A DNA stretch of 64,000 nt from Thaumatotibia leucotreta (taxonomy: Eukaryota > Arthropoda > Insecta > Lepidoptera > Tortricidae). The translations under genes were made by a program, and so were the position numbers. The stretch covers positions 1 through 64,000 of the forward strand of contig JALPQI010030763.1 of NCBI GenBank assembly GCA_025490895.1, written 5' to 3'. The notes under the pieces are model-generated. The model did no database searches. It saw nothing but the letters and a program-made list of their open reading frames with translations, and was not told the DNA's origin. Positions 1-11,729 of the stretch are shown here, piece by piece. Position 1 is the stretch's first letter, and each line of letters opens with the position of its first letter.

Positions 1-77
1 GATTTGTGGTGGAGGATTTGAAATGAAAGCTAATGAAATATGACAGGAGCGCAATGACGCGATCATGGCCACTGCCG

Positions 78-165
78 CTTCACGCCTCAGTCCCCCGCGC
101 TTCACGTCCCTCCCCCCTCGCTTCACGCTTCCCCCCCACTCTTGTTTCTCACCCCCCCGTGCCCT
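78..165. repeat. C-rich minisatellite
   Basis: Three to four imperfect units of about 20-22 bases, each with a CGCTTCACG-like start followed by a run of C. The first 970 bases otherwise hold no recognisable gene or element. Confidence 0.6.
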
Positions 166-966
166 TCGCGTGACAAACTGCCGCTGACTCGCGCGCCGAT
201 ACTCACCGATCCGCTTGATAAAACTAACGAGCCTCGCTTTTGATACGTTAATATCGTACGATAAAGTTGTTTCGGGTTTATTCAGGCCGTTGGAATAAGG
301 GCAAATTGGCACTATTTTTTTGCGCCGTTTTTACTTTATCGACGCTGAGCTACAATGAAAGTGGAAAATGCAGAGTAATTTTATGATGCGTTAAAAAACG
401 TTTATGTGCTTGTAAATGTACGTTGGGATAAAACATTTCCATAATATAAAAATAAGTTTGTTTACGCTTTTTATTGATACGAATACATTTTTTTTTTGTT
501 TAAGCTTTATTGCACAAAGAAAAATGTACAAATGGCGGACTTAATGCTAAGAAGCATTCTCTACCCGTCATTATGATTTCTTTTACCACTCAGAAAAGTT
601 TATTTAGCTTCATAAGTATCTTCTATAATCATAATAATGTAACAGGTACGTATTTTGATAATAGGTGTTGATATTAAACTGCAGTGAACCGATAGAGAGC
701 CTGCTTTGTTATAGGTATCGCGTTACCAAGATAATCGACCGCAGATACGACGATATCGGTCGTGGCTTTATTGAAGATGATTTTAGTATCAGTACCTCAA
801 CCCCATCTGCCATCGAACCGACTATGTAACGTAGTGTACGTGCTAACTATGTAAACTTTCCAAACGTCATCATGGTAGAACATAAATGAAGGCTACCTCT
901 CGTTCATGATCAAGTCTACGAGTAGCTGACTGCAATAATTGTAGGAATTAATATTTTAACGTTAAA

Positions 967-1346
967 TTTTTTCCCAGAATATCGTAACAGATGTCCTTTC
1001 AATTACACTAGTCGACCTTCCGTCAATTACAGCGTATTCAATAAAAAAAATGATAGGCTGATAAAGTCAATGATACTGAGCAAGATCTACAATTTCCAAA
1101 TGTCCCAAAATCTTTGTATGAAACATTAACTTTTGTAACCAAAAACGTATAGGAATCTGGTGACAAAAAAGAAAACTTCCATTCTGAGACATTTTGATTG
1201 AAACGTTTTGGGACATTTTGGAAAATGTGGTGAATCTTGCTCAGACTTTATCAGCCTACCATTTTTTTGCTGAATTTGCTGTGATTGACAGAAGGTCGAC
1301 TAGTGTAATTGAAAGCAAATCTGTTACGATATTCTGGGAAAAAAAT
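967..1346. mobile_element. Long-TIR MITE (foldback-like)
   Basis: The left arm (967 to about 1115) and right arm (about 1196-1346) are reverse complements. Both share TTTTTTCCCAGAATATCG at the ends, then a GTCGACTAGTG-type block and a TTTGGGACATTTTGG-type block. The arms are about 150 bases at roughly 85 percent identity by eye, around an 80-base loop. There is no coding sequence. A related degenerate copy is at about 7620-7860. Confidence 0.8.
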
Positions 1347-1819
1347 CAATAACAATTTTGATCAATATCGAAGACGATCAATGATGCAATTGATGCAAAA
1401 GTACAAGCTTTTTGAGAATTGCTCGGGTTCGAAGTAAAACGTTGAACTTGATTTTTTTCTTTGGCATACTCGTATGATAATTTAATTTATATTTAGAATA
1501 AAGTTATCAGGGACTCTAGAATTGTTCATGATCTACTCAGACAAAGACGTTATAATATTCATTGACCTTGACAAAGCTCCGGTTGTTTCAAAGTTACGGC
1601 CGTTAAAATTTAATGTCCTGGTCAGAGGGATTGAGCCCACTTAAGAATCCCAGCTGCTGAAGCGAATATTACTTGAAATTCAATAATACTAGTGACAGCC
1701 AGTGTACTAGTGAGCTTTAAAGGGCGACCTTCCAATGTCACTAAAGCACAAACTCGCCGACATGTGTATCCGAAGTAGGTACGTCCTAGCCGCTAATCTG
1801 GGATTGGGCCGATCACGTC

Positions 1820-2045
1820 TAGAATAGAATAGAATAGAATTCATTTATTTGGTGTAAAAAGGTAAACTTAAATTAAAATACATCGCAAACTAAAAACATA
1901 ATCTACCGCATGCATCCAGAAAGGTGGGCTATTAGAGCCACTAAGTGGATGCCGCAAGCTAGGCCACCTGGACGCCTTCCTCAATAAATCTCCAGAGTTG
2001 TCATAAAACCGGGAGCTGTGGAGATTTTAGACAGCCGCCTTTGTC
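1820..2045 (-). mobile_element. LINE 3' end with (ATTCT)n tail, reversed
   Basis: Starts with (AGAAT)4, followed by TCATTTATTTGGTG, an AATAAA-type signal when read on the minus strand. The remaining ~200 bases look like a non-LTR element 3' UTR. A second, different tail of the same style is at 9449-9640. No protein-coding remnant was recognised. Confidence 0.55.
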
Positions 2046-2164
2046 CAGCAAAAAAATCTATATATTTATTTAGCGAAGGCATTTTATTTGCGTGCTTACC
2101 CACCTAGAAACTAGGTTGATTTATGTGAATTTCCCATGATATTTCATGTATCGTTTTGTTCCAG

Positions 2165-2309
2165 GAGGAAGTCCGTGACAACCTGACAGTCAGCGTGATG
2201 AGCTTTGTGCCCACGCTAGAAGACGATGGGAAAGCCATCACATGCCGCGCGGAGAACCCTAACGTCACAGCGTTGCACATGGAGACCTCTTGGACTATCA
2301 ACGTTGTCT
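2165..2309 (+). CDS. Sidestep-like exon 1 in window: C-terminal half of an Ig domain
   Basis: A 145-base exon after a TTGTTCCAG acceptor and before a GTAAGT donor. It starts on a codon boundary and leaves one base. The 48 residues read from EEVRDNLTVS to SWTINVV. The DDGKAITCRAENP stretch is the F-strand Cys region of an Ig domain (normally D-x-G-x-Y-x-C; here A-I-T-C). Sequons NLT and NVT are present. The split codon joins exon 2 to give VVYPPVV, the usual linker between adjacent Ig domains in this family. Since the exon starts mid-domain, at least one upstream exon must exist outside the window; none is visible in bases 1-2164. Confidence 0.88.
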
Positions 2310-3087
2310 GTAAGTACCTTTTTATAGGTGACAAACTTTAGATAATGACCTAGGATTCATTTATAAAGGTTTTTTTTTACCTTAATATAAATAAATGAAT
2401 ATCGTGGGTCAATCAGTTTCATAAATCTACAGGGTCGCTGCTGACTGGGCTACGGAAGCCGTCAAAATATGCTACAACCACTATTTCGTCCTATTGCAAA
2501 AAGCTGGTATTTCCTGCACAAATCAGATTTCGGCAGAAAGTGAAGTATCATTATAATTCAATTCATTATAGAATAACATAATACGTGCACATAGCTAGTA
2601 TATGCAGTAAGTAATATGACGATTTATTATCCAACTGAACATTGTTCTAAAAAGTCACATTTATACGTATAAAATTACTAAAAAACTAGATGGATTTTCG
2701 TCGTCAGTCAACAAAGCCGCCAATTTATTTTCTATTATTTTGTAATAGTAAAACTAAAATAGAAAACACATTTTCAATATATCGGGTACCTATGCAAGAC
2801 GACGCCAATACAAACAAGATAACCCGTTTCTATTTACAGTGATATCCCAAAATAATATCTATTTTTATGAGTATTTGTTTAACTACCCAAATCTCCAAAG
2901 AGTTACGTAGGACACGTGTGCGACTTTCCCCGAAAGGGGTTATAAAACACTACGTATACCATGGTATAATACAGGGTGAACGATATGAAGTGTTACTAAG
3001 TAGATTTTATTAAGTCTGGTGTCAAAGTAATAGCGGCGGGAGCTTTGGCTTAATAATGCTCGTAAGAACCAAAACTGGCTGAAAACC
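2310..3087. other. Intron 1, first part: nothing recognised
   Basis: A+T-rich intron sequence with no convincing reading frame, RNA or repeat structure visible. Confidence 0.5.
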
Positions 3088-3262
3088 GAAATTTATTTAT
3101 CACAAATATTTGTTCCTTGGTCGTGGCTGTCTATGTATTTAAGTATCTAATGTATCTATCTATTATATATATCGTCGCTTGGTACCCACATCACAAGCCT
3201 TAATAGCGCTTACCGTGGAACTAAGTCGATTGGTGTAAGATGTCCCAAGATATTTATTTATT
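3088..3262 (+). mobile_element. SINE body fragment (tRNA-derived lepidopteran-type family)
   Basis: Contains the family body in sense orientation: CACAAATATTTGTTCCTTGG, a TATATATCGTCGCTTGGTACCC-like stretch, CACAAGCCTTAATAG, and a TGTCCCAAGATATTTATTTA end. The tRNA-like head is missing, so the copy is 5'-truncated. It matches, in reverse, the copies at 5441, 11507, 50956 and 60391. Confidence 0.75.
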
Positions 3263-3699
3263 TCTCCAGTGCAGTGAGTTCCGGACTTTTTATCTGGTCT
3301 TTTTTGAAGAGAAAGGTGAGAGCAATTAAACATGCAAGTATAAATGCAATGAAGAAAGCAATCGCATTTCATTAACACATACCACTGGATCACAAACGTG
3401 CTGCGAGAAAATATTTTTTTACCATTTGAAGACCATAGTCAAGGCAAAAGGTAGTAATATTGACTAAAAGTAAATTTAATCACAAAATGTATTTATTTTC
3501 TCTTGTTTTTTCTTACTTATAGCAATAAATTATAGCAACAAAAAAATCGCAGTCCTTTGAAATTGGTAAAACTTCGTATCGTTCACCCTTTAAAGAAACT
3601 ATCTAACATGGCCGTCTCTGCGAGTTGGACGACGAAATAAAATCAACTTAGTCAAACGCAAGTTTAAGTAGACGACGAACAAAGGTTTTGGGATACAGT

Positions 3700-4180
3700 T
3701 CGAACTAGGGATGTTCAAATACGGTTTCGACTCCGGTATACCAAAATTTTCAATTGATTTCATGCCTCCGGCTTCGGCTTCGTTTTCGAATTGATTTCAT
3801 GAATTTCAAATGGAGAGAATACCAAAACTTGAAACCCAGTAGCCTTGGAACGTCTTACTTTAACCCTTAAATTGGCTATGTATAGGTATCACAAGGTACA
3901 CTTTTTTATCTTATTATTTACAGATTTTTTTTCTACACAATGGCGAGGAGACTAGAACGCACGGTTTTATTTGTTTGCCAATTTAAGGGTGAACTTGAGT
4001 TAAGGAAAAAATTAAAAAAAAAATCACTATCTTCAAGTTACGGACATTTTAGCCTGCAAAAAACCTAGATTGAGTTTTCTAATTGCACCTACAGATTTCG
4101 GTTTCAGTTTGGTATCTAAATTCGTTTCGATTTTGGTACCGATATCGGTTTAGAAAATAAATTTGAAAAACTGGCAAACT
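3700..4180. other. CGGTTTCG-rich degenerate simple-sequence region
   Basis: Two patches (about 3720-3800 and 4090-4160) are rich in variants of CGGTTTCGGTTT and GGCTTCGGCTTCG. They probably mark the ends of a worn repeat; its type is not clear. Confidence 0.35.
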
Positions 4181-4734
4181 CCACTTTGGGTTACAGTCCG
4201 ATAAAATCACCTCCGTAACATCACTAGGTGGAACGCTGAAACTTGGATACAAACGCAAAGCCTCAGGGAAAAAGACTAAGTTAAATCTAGATTCTTTGAT
4301 TTTGGAAATTACAGTAAGTAAAAGAGATTGTTTACTTAGATCAAAGCTTTATCTTATTAATAATTCTGAGCTCACAAATTGAACTTCAACTTAATCTTAA
4401 AAAGAAATTAACAAAATCACTAAATTCTTTTAGAGTATCACGGATGTCTTCCACAAAAGAGTTTTTCCAGGCAAACATTTTATAGAAGATATTATTCTAT
4501 TAATTTTAACCAAATAAATACACATCAATATGTATTGAATCGACAAACACTTCATCAAGCCTTTACGACCAAGTACAAACATACTACTATCATCAAAAAA
4601 GGTCCATCAATATTTCTAATACAACTACAAATCTTATATCAATTCGATATAATAAACGATAAAAGCACGAAAGAAAAGTTCGGAACGAGTTATGATAAAT
4701 TAAAACACCGAAGGGAGTGTTTATAAATCGACAC

Positions 4735-4870
4735 TAGTTAGGAATTTCCTTTTTGCACATGTGTCGTACGACGTTTTTCAATATAGATGGCCCTCCGCAG
4801 TTTCAACCCGATAAAAAATTAACCGCTTCTCGCATTAGTGCATAGAAAATGCACCATCTGTACTGAAATC
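4735..4870. repeat. Interspersed repeat, copy 1
   Basis: Shares GTCGTACGACGTTTTT, AGATGGCCCTCCG, CTTCTCGCA and GCACCATCTGTACT, in order and spacing, with 24475-24700. It is a shorter copy of the same dispersed family. Confidence 0.7.
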
Positions 4871-5440
4871 ATATTTTCTTTGCAATCAGCTGCAAGACGC
4901 ATACCTACCTACTTTTTTTTCTTTTCCTTCTTCTGCTTCCCAAAAGAAAAGCGATAAAGCCACTGTTGATTTTACCTTAAAAATTGAACTACTCATCGTT
5001 TTATCTGCTGCTTGGCACTTTCTTTATGTAAGATGTGCAACAAAGGGTATCTACTTGTATTATAACTTGCAACATCGTGTAACATTCTCGTGAGACGTCT
5101 TATTTTATATCAAATAATGCTCTGTCCAAGAAACACCTTACGGTTGGGAAAATACTGCAACTGCACACTTAACGGTGAGTAGTCATGGTTGTGCAGGATA
5201 CAAGGCTGCTTATTCTTGCAAAGGTTTTTGCCGTTTCGCATTTTTATTATGACACTGCAAAAATTGCGGGGAAGGTAACACCTAAAGAAACGCATATCAT
5301 AAATGCATTGGAAAGTTGCTTGTTTACTACTATCGTGTTAAAAAAAAACCAAGATACGGCTTGGTTGACGTCTGCAACTCAAAAGAGAAATACTCATGAC
5401 TGACCATTTAAAAACTTATAAGATACTTGTAAATTTCAAA

Positions 5441-5707
5441 GATATATCTTAGAACATCTACCGCTAATCGACCTAGTCCCACTGTAACCTCAATTAAGGC
5501 TTGTGATATCGGTATCAAGCGAAGATATAGAATAGATAGATACATACATATAGATACTTACATACGAGTACATAGACCGCCACGACCAAGGAACAAATAT
5601 TTATGATAATAAATACACAAATAATGCCCTCGCAAGGAATTGAACCGGGGACCTCCAGCTTCGTAGGCAAGGTACAATCACGTACCAACTAGCCTACGGA
5701 GGCTGAC
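5441..5707 (-). mobile_element. SINE, near full length
   Basis: Read on the minus strand it has a tRNA-like head (box A near GAGGCTAG/TAGTTGGT; box B region GGTCCCCGGTTCAATTCC), then the body with ATTTGTTCCTTGG and the ATCTATCTATTC stretch, ending in an ATATCTTTGAAA-type tail. The head is about 75 bases. It is the second most complete copy after that at 50956. Confidence 0.8.
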
Positions 5708-5999
5708 AAAAGTATTATGCTGATTGAACTCATTTTCTCTCTGAGTGCATGCACCTAGTTTCCTTTCCAATGCGTTTTATAAGATATCTGCTATCACAAA
5801 CTTAGAAAATAAATATAAAAGAGCCATTTGAATAGGTATTCCAGTTACTGAAGCGAAACAAAAACAAACGAAGATAGCGCTTCTCCGTATTTGTCGTCGA
5901 TACAGTTTTCATAGTCGATATAAATTTTATTTTATGTTACGGCCACGTCTAGTAATATGTATACATTTGAGATCTTATGTAGAAGACACAAGGTTGAAA

Positions 6000-6310
6000 T
6001 TTGTTGATATACTTTAGAGGCGACTGTGGTAGTGGAAAGGCAAACGTATTTCTGAGTAAACTAAAGCGAACTAGTTCACTCTATAATATACGTAGTGCTG
6101 TGTTCATGTATATGCCGTGTGGTGACGGTAGTAAGAAGACATTTGTCACCACCCCAACTCTTCACGTAGGTGTCGTAAGAGTCGCCTAAGGGATGGAAGT
6201 GTAACTGACCATTCTTTGATAGAAGATTGATGATGGGCAGCAGCACTGCATCATCATAGATGATACACTGCTGCGATCGCCAATCCGCTTTCCTGGCAAT
6301 TGTCAGTATT
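6000..6310. repeat. Interspersed repeat related to 25865-26010
   Basis: Shares CACCCCAACTCTTC-type, GTGTCGTAAGAGTCGCCTAAGG-type and AGAAGATTGATGA blocks, in order, with 25865-26010. Such blocks are frequent in lepidopteran genomes; the parent element was not identified. Confidence 0.5.
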
Positions 6311-6890
6311 TACCTTCTACTATAATATATACATAATTATACATACATAAATTAAGGTGAGGCTGTTTTCCACCAATAGACTGATATACACTGATGATGT
6401 GTGGGGCATTGGCTTCAGCAATAAGTAACGATAGAATGAGCTATGTGTTGAGCCAACACTTAACACTAAACATTACTAAATTATTGTTTGTGTTGGTAAA
6501 GATTTGGGTACGTTTGCCAAACTTCTGTCCCTGTAACACAAACAAAAATTATCCTCTCCATCACTATCCTCCAGTTTTATAGGGACAATGCGCATATCTA
6601 ACTCTTAATATTTCTTATTCTTCAGACAGTTTTTATGCTTATTTGTAACCGTGTAGAATAAAAAAGCTACCAGAAAAGGCGGCAATCTGTCAAGATCTCA
6701 GAGGGCCCTTTAAAATTCAGTAGTCCGGTTTACTTGGACTCTAAGGAATTACCCTTTTTCTCACATTTTATTTAGCTAGCATACTAAAAATGGTTATATT
6801 TTAACGGTATCTGTAGCATGATTAGTATTACCTAACAATACTGAGGGTCTTATTCGAAGAACTGTCAAAGCATCACCAGAAGCCTCTTTT

Positions 6891-7041
6891 AAGCTAGGCG
6901 TCCCTGTGGACGAATCGTACGCATCGGACACATCGCATTTAGTATTTTTTGTACAGAAAGTCATACAAGTATCAGTAGAAGAAAATAAATGCGATGCGAT
7001 GTGTCCGATGCGTACGATACGAAGATGTGGACGCCTGGCTT
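6891..7041. mobile_element. MITE with ~50-base TIRs
   Basis: Termini AAGCTAGGCG and CGCCTGGCTT. Inside each arm there is a shared CGTACGCATCGGACACATCG block (reverse-complemented on the right). The loop is about 50 bases and there is no coding sequence. Confidence 0.8.
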
Positions 7042-7065
7042 GAAGCGTCTAGTCTTTATAAAAAA

Positions 7066-7208
7066 TATTCAAAAATCATAATTTGAATTATAAATATTAG
7101 ATGTCATATACCAAAGAAAAACGACCAAGATCACCTAATGTCCGAAGTGGGGATCGAACCCACGTACTCAGCTTTCACGGCTGATGCCTGTACCCCTCGG
7201 CTGTATCA
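7066..7208 (-). mobile_element. tRNA-derived SINE of a second family
   Basis: On the minus strand, ACAGCCGAGGGGTACAGGC resembles box A, and GTGGGTTCGATCCCCAC is a perfect box B stem-loop. The acceptor ends do not pair, so it is not a tRNA gene. The tail contains TTTGGTATATGACATCTAAT, which is echoed by the hairpin at 58161-58227. It abuts the exon 2 acceptor. Confidence 0.7.
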
Positions 7209-7228
7209 TAATTTATTTCATTTCACAG

Positions 7229-7359
7229 ATCCTCCAGTAGTGCGGCTGCGATTGGGCAGTACGTTAGCAGGTGGAGATATCAAAGAAGGAGACGATGTGT
7301 ACTTCGAGTGCCACGTGCGAGCCAACCCGCCAGCGCGCAAACTCTCCTGGCTACATGAC
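7229..7359 (+). CDS. Sidestep-like exon 2: first half of an Ig domain
   Basis: A 131-base exon between a TTTCACAG acceptor and a GTAAGT donor. It takes two bases to finish the Tyr codon begun in exon 1 and ends on a codon boundary. It encodes PPVVRLRLGSTLAGG, then DIKEGDDVYFEC, then HVRANPPARKLSWLHD. The Cys is the B-strand cysteine and the Trp of KLSWLHD is the C-strand tryptophan. The DIKEGDDVYFEC block is close to a signature for Sidestep proteins, so this exon is the main basis for the family call. The acceptor lies only about 20 bases past the tRNA-like head of a minus-strand SINE, so that SINE sits within the polypyrimidine and branch-point zone. Confidence 0.93.
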
Positions 7360-7619
7360 GTAAGTATCTTCACTAGGTTAAAAAGCATCAGTAGAAAGTT
7401 CTTCAGTGACCACGTATAGGAACATTCAAAAGTCCCTAGGTTAGAAAGACCCTCGAATGTAACTTTCGTAAAAAAATTTAGGAATGTCTTCTTTAGTGAT
7501 TCGACTATCACTTTTGTCGACCACTCGACTGCGTAAAAATCAAATGTCTGAGCATAGTCCTTGATTGCCTTCAAACCTGAGGCTAAAAAGAACCCTTCTC
7601 TGCTATGCTACTGGCAGTT

Positions 7620-7860
7620 CCTTGATCGCCGTTGGAGGGATCAGCCTCTAAGGAGTGAGTGGTGAATCTGCAGTTCTCAAAACGTCTCCACCACATTTCC
7701 AAAAATGCCTCAGGAAGTTTATATGGAACCCTTTTTGTTACCAGATTCCTAAACTTTTTTGATAACAAAAAAGGAACGTCATTTTCGGACATTTTGGGAA
7801 ATGTGGTGGATGTGGCTCAGCATCATTGCCTCTATAAGCCTACCAATTTTTTCTATATCA
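7620..7860. mobile_element. Degenerate relative of the 967-1346 MITE
   Basis: Carries CCACATTTCCAAAAATG on the left and GGACATTTTGGGAAATGTGG with AAGCCTACCAATTTTTT on the right. These match the inner-arm sequence of the MITE at 967-1346. Confidence 0.5.
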
Positions 7861-7999
7861 AAGACGTGATCCAAATGTACAAACATTTTGAGAAATGCTC
7901 GAAAACTCAATATTACTATAATGAATACTAGGTACTATGTCATTCCGGTTAAAAGCTGTCATCTTTGCCCCATAGTTCATTGAGATCCCTACTAGCAGC

Positions 8000-8854
8000 A
8001 TCCAAAACAGAATGTCCTAGAATATTCATTTGAAATCCTTACTCGTATTTTAGTTACCGATATATTTAAAGTCCTTTTAATAGATTATGGTAACACCGCA
8101 AGGATAATCTACCCCCTCTAATGAAACTGTCGCGCATTCATGGGACTTATCTACGCTAGCTTAACCAAATCGAATGATGAGTTGACTGTTTGATTTTAGC
8201 ATTCGAATACACACAAAGTTTTGTATTTAGTCTCATTTTAAATCGTTCTTGAAATATATTTTGACTCTTGATAATAATATTGGGAGTTTCAAGATAGCAC
8301 GTCCTTTAAAAATTATTATAATTACCGTTAAGCTTTCTACATTGACAAAAAATCTAAGTTGGTCGTTATAATTACCACACCCTATGTTAAATAATAACAA
8401 GTCGATCAAGGGTTTATAAAATGGACACCCATTATTTCTGGCAAAATGATTAAAATTACACTTCTGATAGTTACGTTGTCCTGACAGGCCATTAGATGTA
8501 AAACACAAGATAATCGTTTATGGAAGATGTAGGCAGACATCGCAATGAATCTTTTACGTCATTTATTGTGTATAAAAACGAAAAAAAAAATGCTTTCGTA
8601 GCTAACAAGAGCCCATATACCAGGTATTATCTAATAATGTCCCAAGTAACCAATTTATCGTAAATAAAAAACACCTTGTTGCAAATTGTTTCTTTTACAC
8701 CGCACTACCTTATTCGGCATCCAACATTTTCACGAGTCGACGAAAAGAGCCCGTTGACTTCAAGTCGTTGAATCATGTATGTGAGGTTATGTATGGCGGA
8801 GTGCAGCTCTTATTCAGAACGCGGACATTGTACTTGGTAGACCAAAACTCCATG
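8000..8854. other. Intron 2, unassigned stretch
   Basis: No exon, RNA or clear repeat structure seen in this A+T-rich stretch. Confidence 0.45.
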
Positions 8855-8956
8855 ACCAGGATCCTCTAAATGGATCGAAACATGTCGAGCAATTACCGAC
8901 TTAAATTACATGAGTAACCTGTTTCGCTAAATATTTAAATATGTTTGAGTCTCACG
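8855..8956. mobile_element. Half copy of the MITE family at 10026-10262
   Basis: Only the right arm is present: TGGATCGAAACATGTCGAGC, ATTACCGACTTAAAT, CATGAGTAACCTGTTTCGC and TTTGAGTCTCACG. All line up with the arm of the intact copy 1.2 kb downstream. Confidence 0.7.
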
Positions 8957-9448
8957 CTAGTCATAAGTAATTCTAAAAAGTAGCCACTTTTCATCAGTTG
9001 GGCCATATGTATTGTCAGCCATGACAGCCATATTCAGGATTTTTTTTTTTATTTGAGCTTGAAATGACCTGTCTTTACACCTGAACTATACAGCCGTCTA
9101 TTCTCAGAGCATTTGCAACAGCACAGCCCCTTTGGAGGCTATTAGCGTAATGCGGTCCGAGCGGGCGCGCCATACATTTTGTAGCCGATATTACATACTT
9201 CCTCCTGTCTGAGCACCGACTTTTATGTGGGAAAGGTAAAAAATAGCGTTCTCATTACAATATTTGTTCGTGAATATTAGAGCACATTTTGCCAACTATA
9301 ATTTATTTGCCGAAAATATGCTCCCAAATTCACTTTCATTTTTGTACCAATAGGTTCAGTAGGAAAGTCGTCCTCATTCAGCGCTGATGATTTTTATCAT
9401 CATGTAACAGCTCTGCAGGAATACTACACTACAACCTGAATATTATTA

Positions 9449-9640
9449 AGAATAGAATAGAATAATATTTATTTGGTGATTAAAGCAGACTTACAAAGAA
9501 ATCAGTGAAATTACAAATATATCAAAAAGGTTGCCACGCACCAAGGTTAGGTTTTCTTTAAGGTCGAAATTTCGAAAGGGGTAGTTTCCCAGACGAGCGT
9601 CACTCCAAATTTCTAGCTAAGGATTTATAAAGAAAATACA
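9449..9640 (-). mobile_element. LINE 3' end with (ATTCT)n tail, reversed
   Basis: (AGAAT)3 followed by AATATTTATTTGGTGA, an AATAAA-like signal on the minus strand, then about 170 bases of probable 3' UTR. Same style of tail as at 1820. Confidence 0.5.
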
Positions 9641-10025
9641 TTACAATCGTGATACCCGTCTTTTGAAAGGTAATTTAGAATATTAATACCACGCTAAAAT
9701 TCGCGGTCAAGAGTCACAGCGGCAATTCCATTTGAGTGCCAGTTTTACAGCCCTCAATCCGTTGGCTTTAAACAACAATGTCACCATCAGACCTTGCAAG
9801 CAAGATGTACTTTGTACACACGATTTGCATTTAATATCGTACATTGTTGCTCAAATGTCCGGGCGTCATTGTCCGTCTCATGCATGGATTAATATGCCAA
9901 ATGTGAGGTAAAAACATGGGTAAAATTACGGTCGTTACTTAAACGAGCAGTTTTAGAGGACATTGTGGTGAGACAAAAATGGTAAAAACGTTTAAAATTT
10001 TGTGTATTTTTTTTATTATAACTAA

Positions 10026-10262
10026 CGTGAGACTCATAAATATTAAAATATTAGCGAAACGGGTTACTCACGTATTTAAGTCGATGATTGCTCGACATGT
10101 TTCGACCCATATAGCAGGGCGCAGGCCCGCAGTACGCGTCGGGCTTTGGCCGAGGGTGCTACGGACGAGGACCCTCTTAATAGGTCGAAACCTGTGTCGA
10201 GCAATCATCGACTTAAATACGCGAGTAGCCCGGTTCGATAATATTTCAATAATTTTGAGTAT
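10026..10262. mobile_element. MITE with ~85-base inverted arms
   Basis: The left arm (10026-10117) and right arm (10176-10262) are reverse complements through GTATTTAAGTCGATGATTGC, TCGACATGTTTCGACC-type and outer ATATTAGCGAAACGGG-type blocks. The central 60 bases are G+C-rich. The arms give spurious frames on both strands. Confidence 0.85.
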
Positions 10263-10379
10263 GTCTGTCAATGCGTATATTGGGAGCGTATTTCTTGGTA
10301 TGGTATCATTAAAACTCAGATACAGGTTTACTATTAGTCAAATTATGGCAGCACATGAGTCAAGATAAATTGTTATAGA

Positions 10380-11100
10380 ATGTATGTAAGGTTGTAAATA
10401 CTAAGTACACATGCATGATTTTGAAAATTTATCAAATAATATTTTCCATTTGAATTAAAATGAAGTCACTTTTAAATCAAGGGTCTATGTTTGCACATGG
10501 GCGCTATTAACACAACCTTGAAATTTATCCACCAAAAGCCCAAAACGGTAATTAAACTTTTAAATATCTCTTTGAGCTCATTAGTTTGTTGATCCATTAC
10601 ATGCCAAATAAATACAGTCTCAAAATGAACAAGTTAATTAACTTGAATTCCGATGTAATTTGAAAAATTACGCGCTCGAACGACTGCGAAGTTTGAAGTT
10701 AAATTGGCTTAGGTATTTATTTACCTACTCAAATCGTTACTATCGGTGAGTGGGGTCGCTAAAGGTTAAAAAAGCTGTGTTGACCTCATGAACATGGTAC
10801 CTATTACGTGATATTTTATGATGGAGAGTTATCCAAAATGCGCTATAGCCGATAAACGTAACATTCACTGTTATTCTATTTTATTCTATTGTGTTGTCCA
10901 AGGGACAAAATTATCACATCACAGTTTAGAAGAAATAATGTAACTCATTCTTGTAACATCCTGCATCTATCAAAGAAGGCATCTATAAAAAAGGCTTACC
11001 TACATTCACAGAAACATAAAATTGTAATTAATTTTAATGCATTTTTTAAATTGAGAAATGTTTAAGGGACTTTTTTAACATGTAATCATGGCAACGAGTC
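10380..11100. other. Intron 2, unassigned stretch
   Basis: A+T-rich; only a short TATTCTATTTTATTCTATTG microsatellite-like patch at about 10873 stands out. Confidence 0.4.
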
Positions 11101-11104
11101 TCTT

Positions 11105-11470
11105 TCAAAGTTGATTTAAGGGCTCAGGGATGATGACAAAAAGACTAAAAAGGATGCGTGGCCCAAAACACTGACTTCTTACAATCAACCTGTACAAGTG
11201 TACATTTGTACGAACAATGCTTGCATTTGCTTGTATCACATCGTCCCGGGACGATAAGTGGCCAACAAAAACACGAAACAATACAGCGTACAAAAAAGCA
11301 GGGGCGGTGATGCGTGTCGCGATCCGTGTAACAACGCGCGACCGATTGCTCCTGAAAGGGTGAAAACGGGGACAAAAAATAAAAAGTGTACCCCCTCCCG
11401 CGCCCGCACACATTGCCTGATTAAAAACACGAGTGGACCAGATTCCCCTCTTTAGATTGGGGATTAACAC
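11105..11470. other. G+C-rich island of unknown nature
   Basis: Clearly richer in G+C than its surroundings and open in two minus-strand frames and one plus-strand frame. The longest (121 codons, minus) has no recognisable domain. Contains TCGTCCCGGGACGA, a perfect 14-base palindrome at about 11240. It may be a repeat fragment or a conserved non-coding element. Confidence 0.3.
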
Positions 11471-11506
11471 GTTTTTTGGTGTTCTTACGTCCCATTAGCT
11501 TGGAAA

Positions 11507-11729
11507 AATAAATATCTTGGGACATCTTAAACATATCGACCTAGTCCCATGGTAAGCTCAATTAAGGCTTGTGTTGTGGGTACTAAGCGACGACATACAT
11601 TGTATAATAGATAGATACATATAGATACTTAAATACATTGATAGCCATGACCAAGGAACAAATAAATACACAAATAATGCCCTCGCCGGGATTCGAACCC
11701 GAAACCTCCAGCTTCGTATGGAGGCTGAG
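11507..11729 (-). mobile_element. SINE, slightly shortened copy
   Basis: Same family as 5441 and 50956. The minus-strand head has box B GGTTTCGAATCCCGGCGAGG but lacks part of the central head (box A zone), and the body has a deletion next to CCTTGGTCATGG. Ends near ATATTTATTTTTCC. Confidence 0.8.

Noticed and set aside
5630..5705. tRNA genes at the heads of the SINE copies (also 11680, 51130, 60555)
   Set aside because: Same head in several places, always followed by the same non-tRNA body; cloverleaf pairing is incomplete.
7138..7208. Functional tRNA gene on the minus strand
   Set aside because: Box B is good, but the 5' and 3' ends cannot form an acceptor stem and a SINE tail follows.
9979..10368. 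129-codon plus-strand frame
   Set aside because: It runs across both arms of the MITE at 10026-10262; there is no domain.
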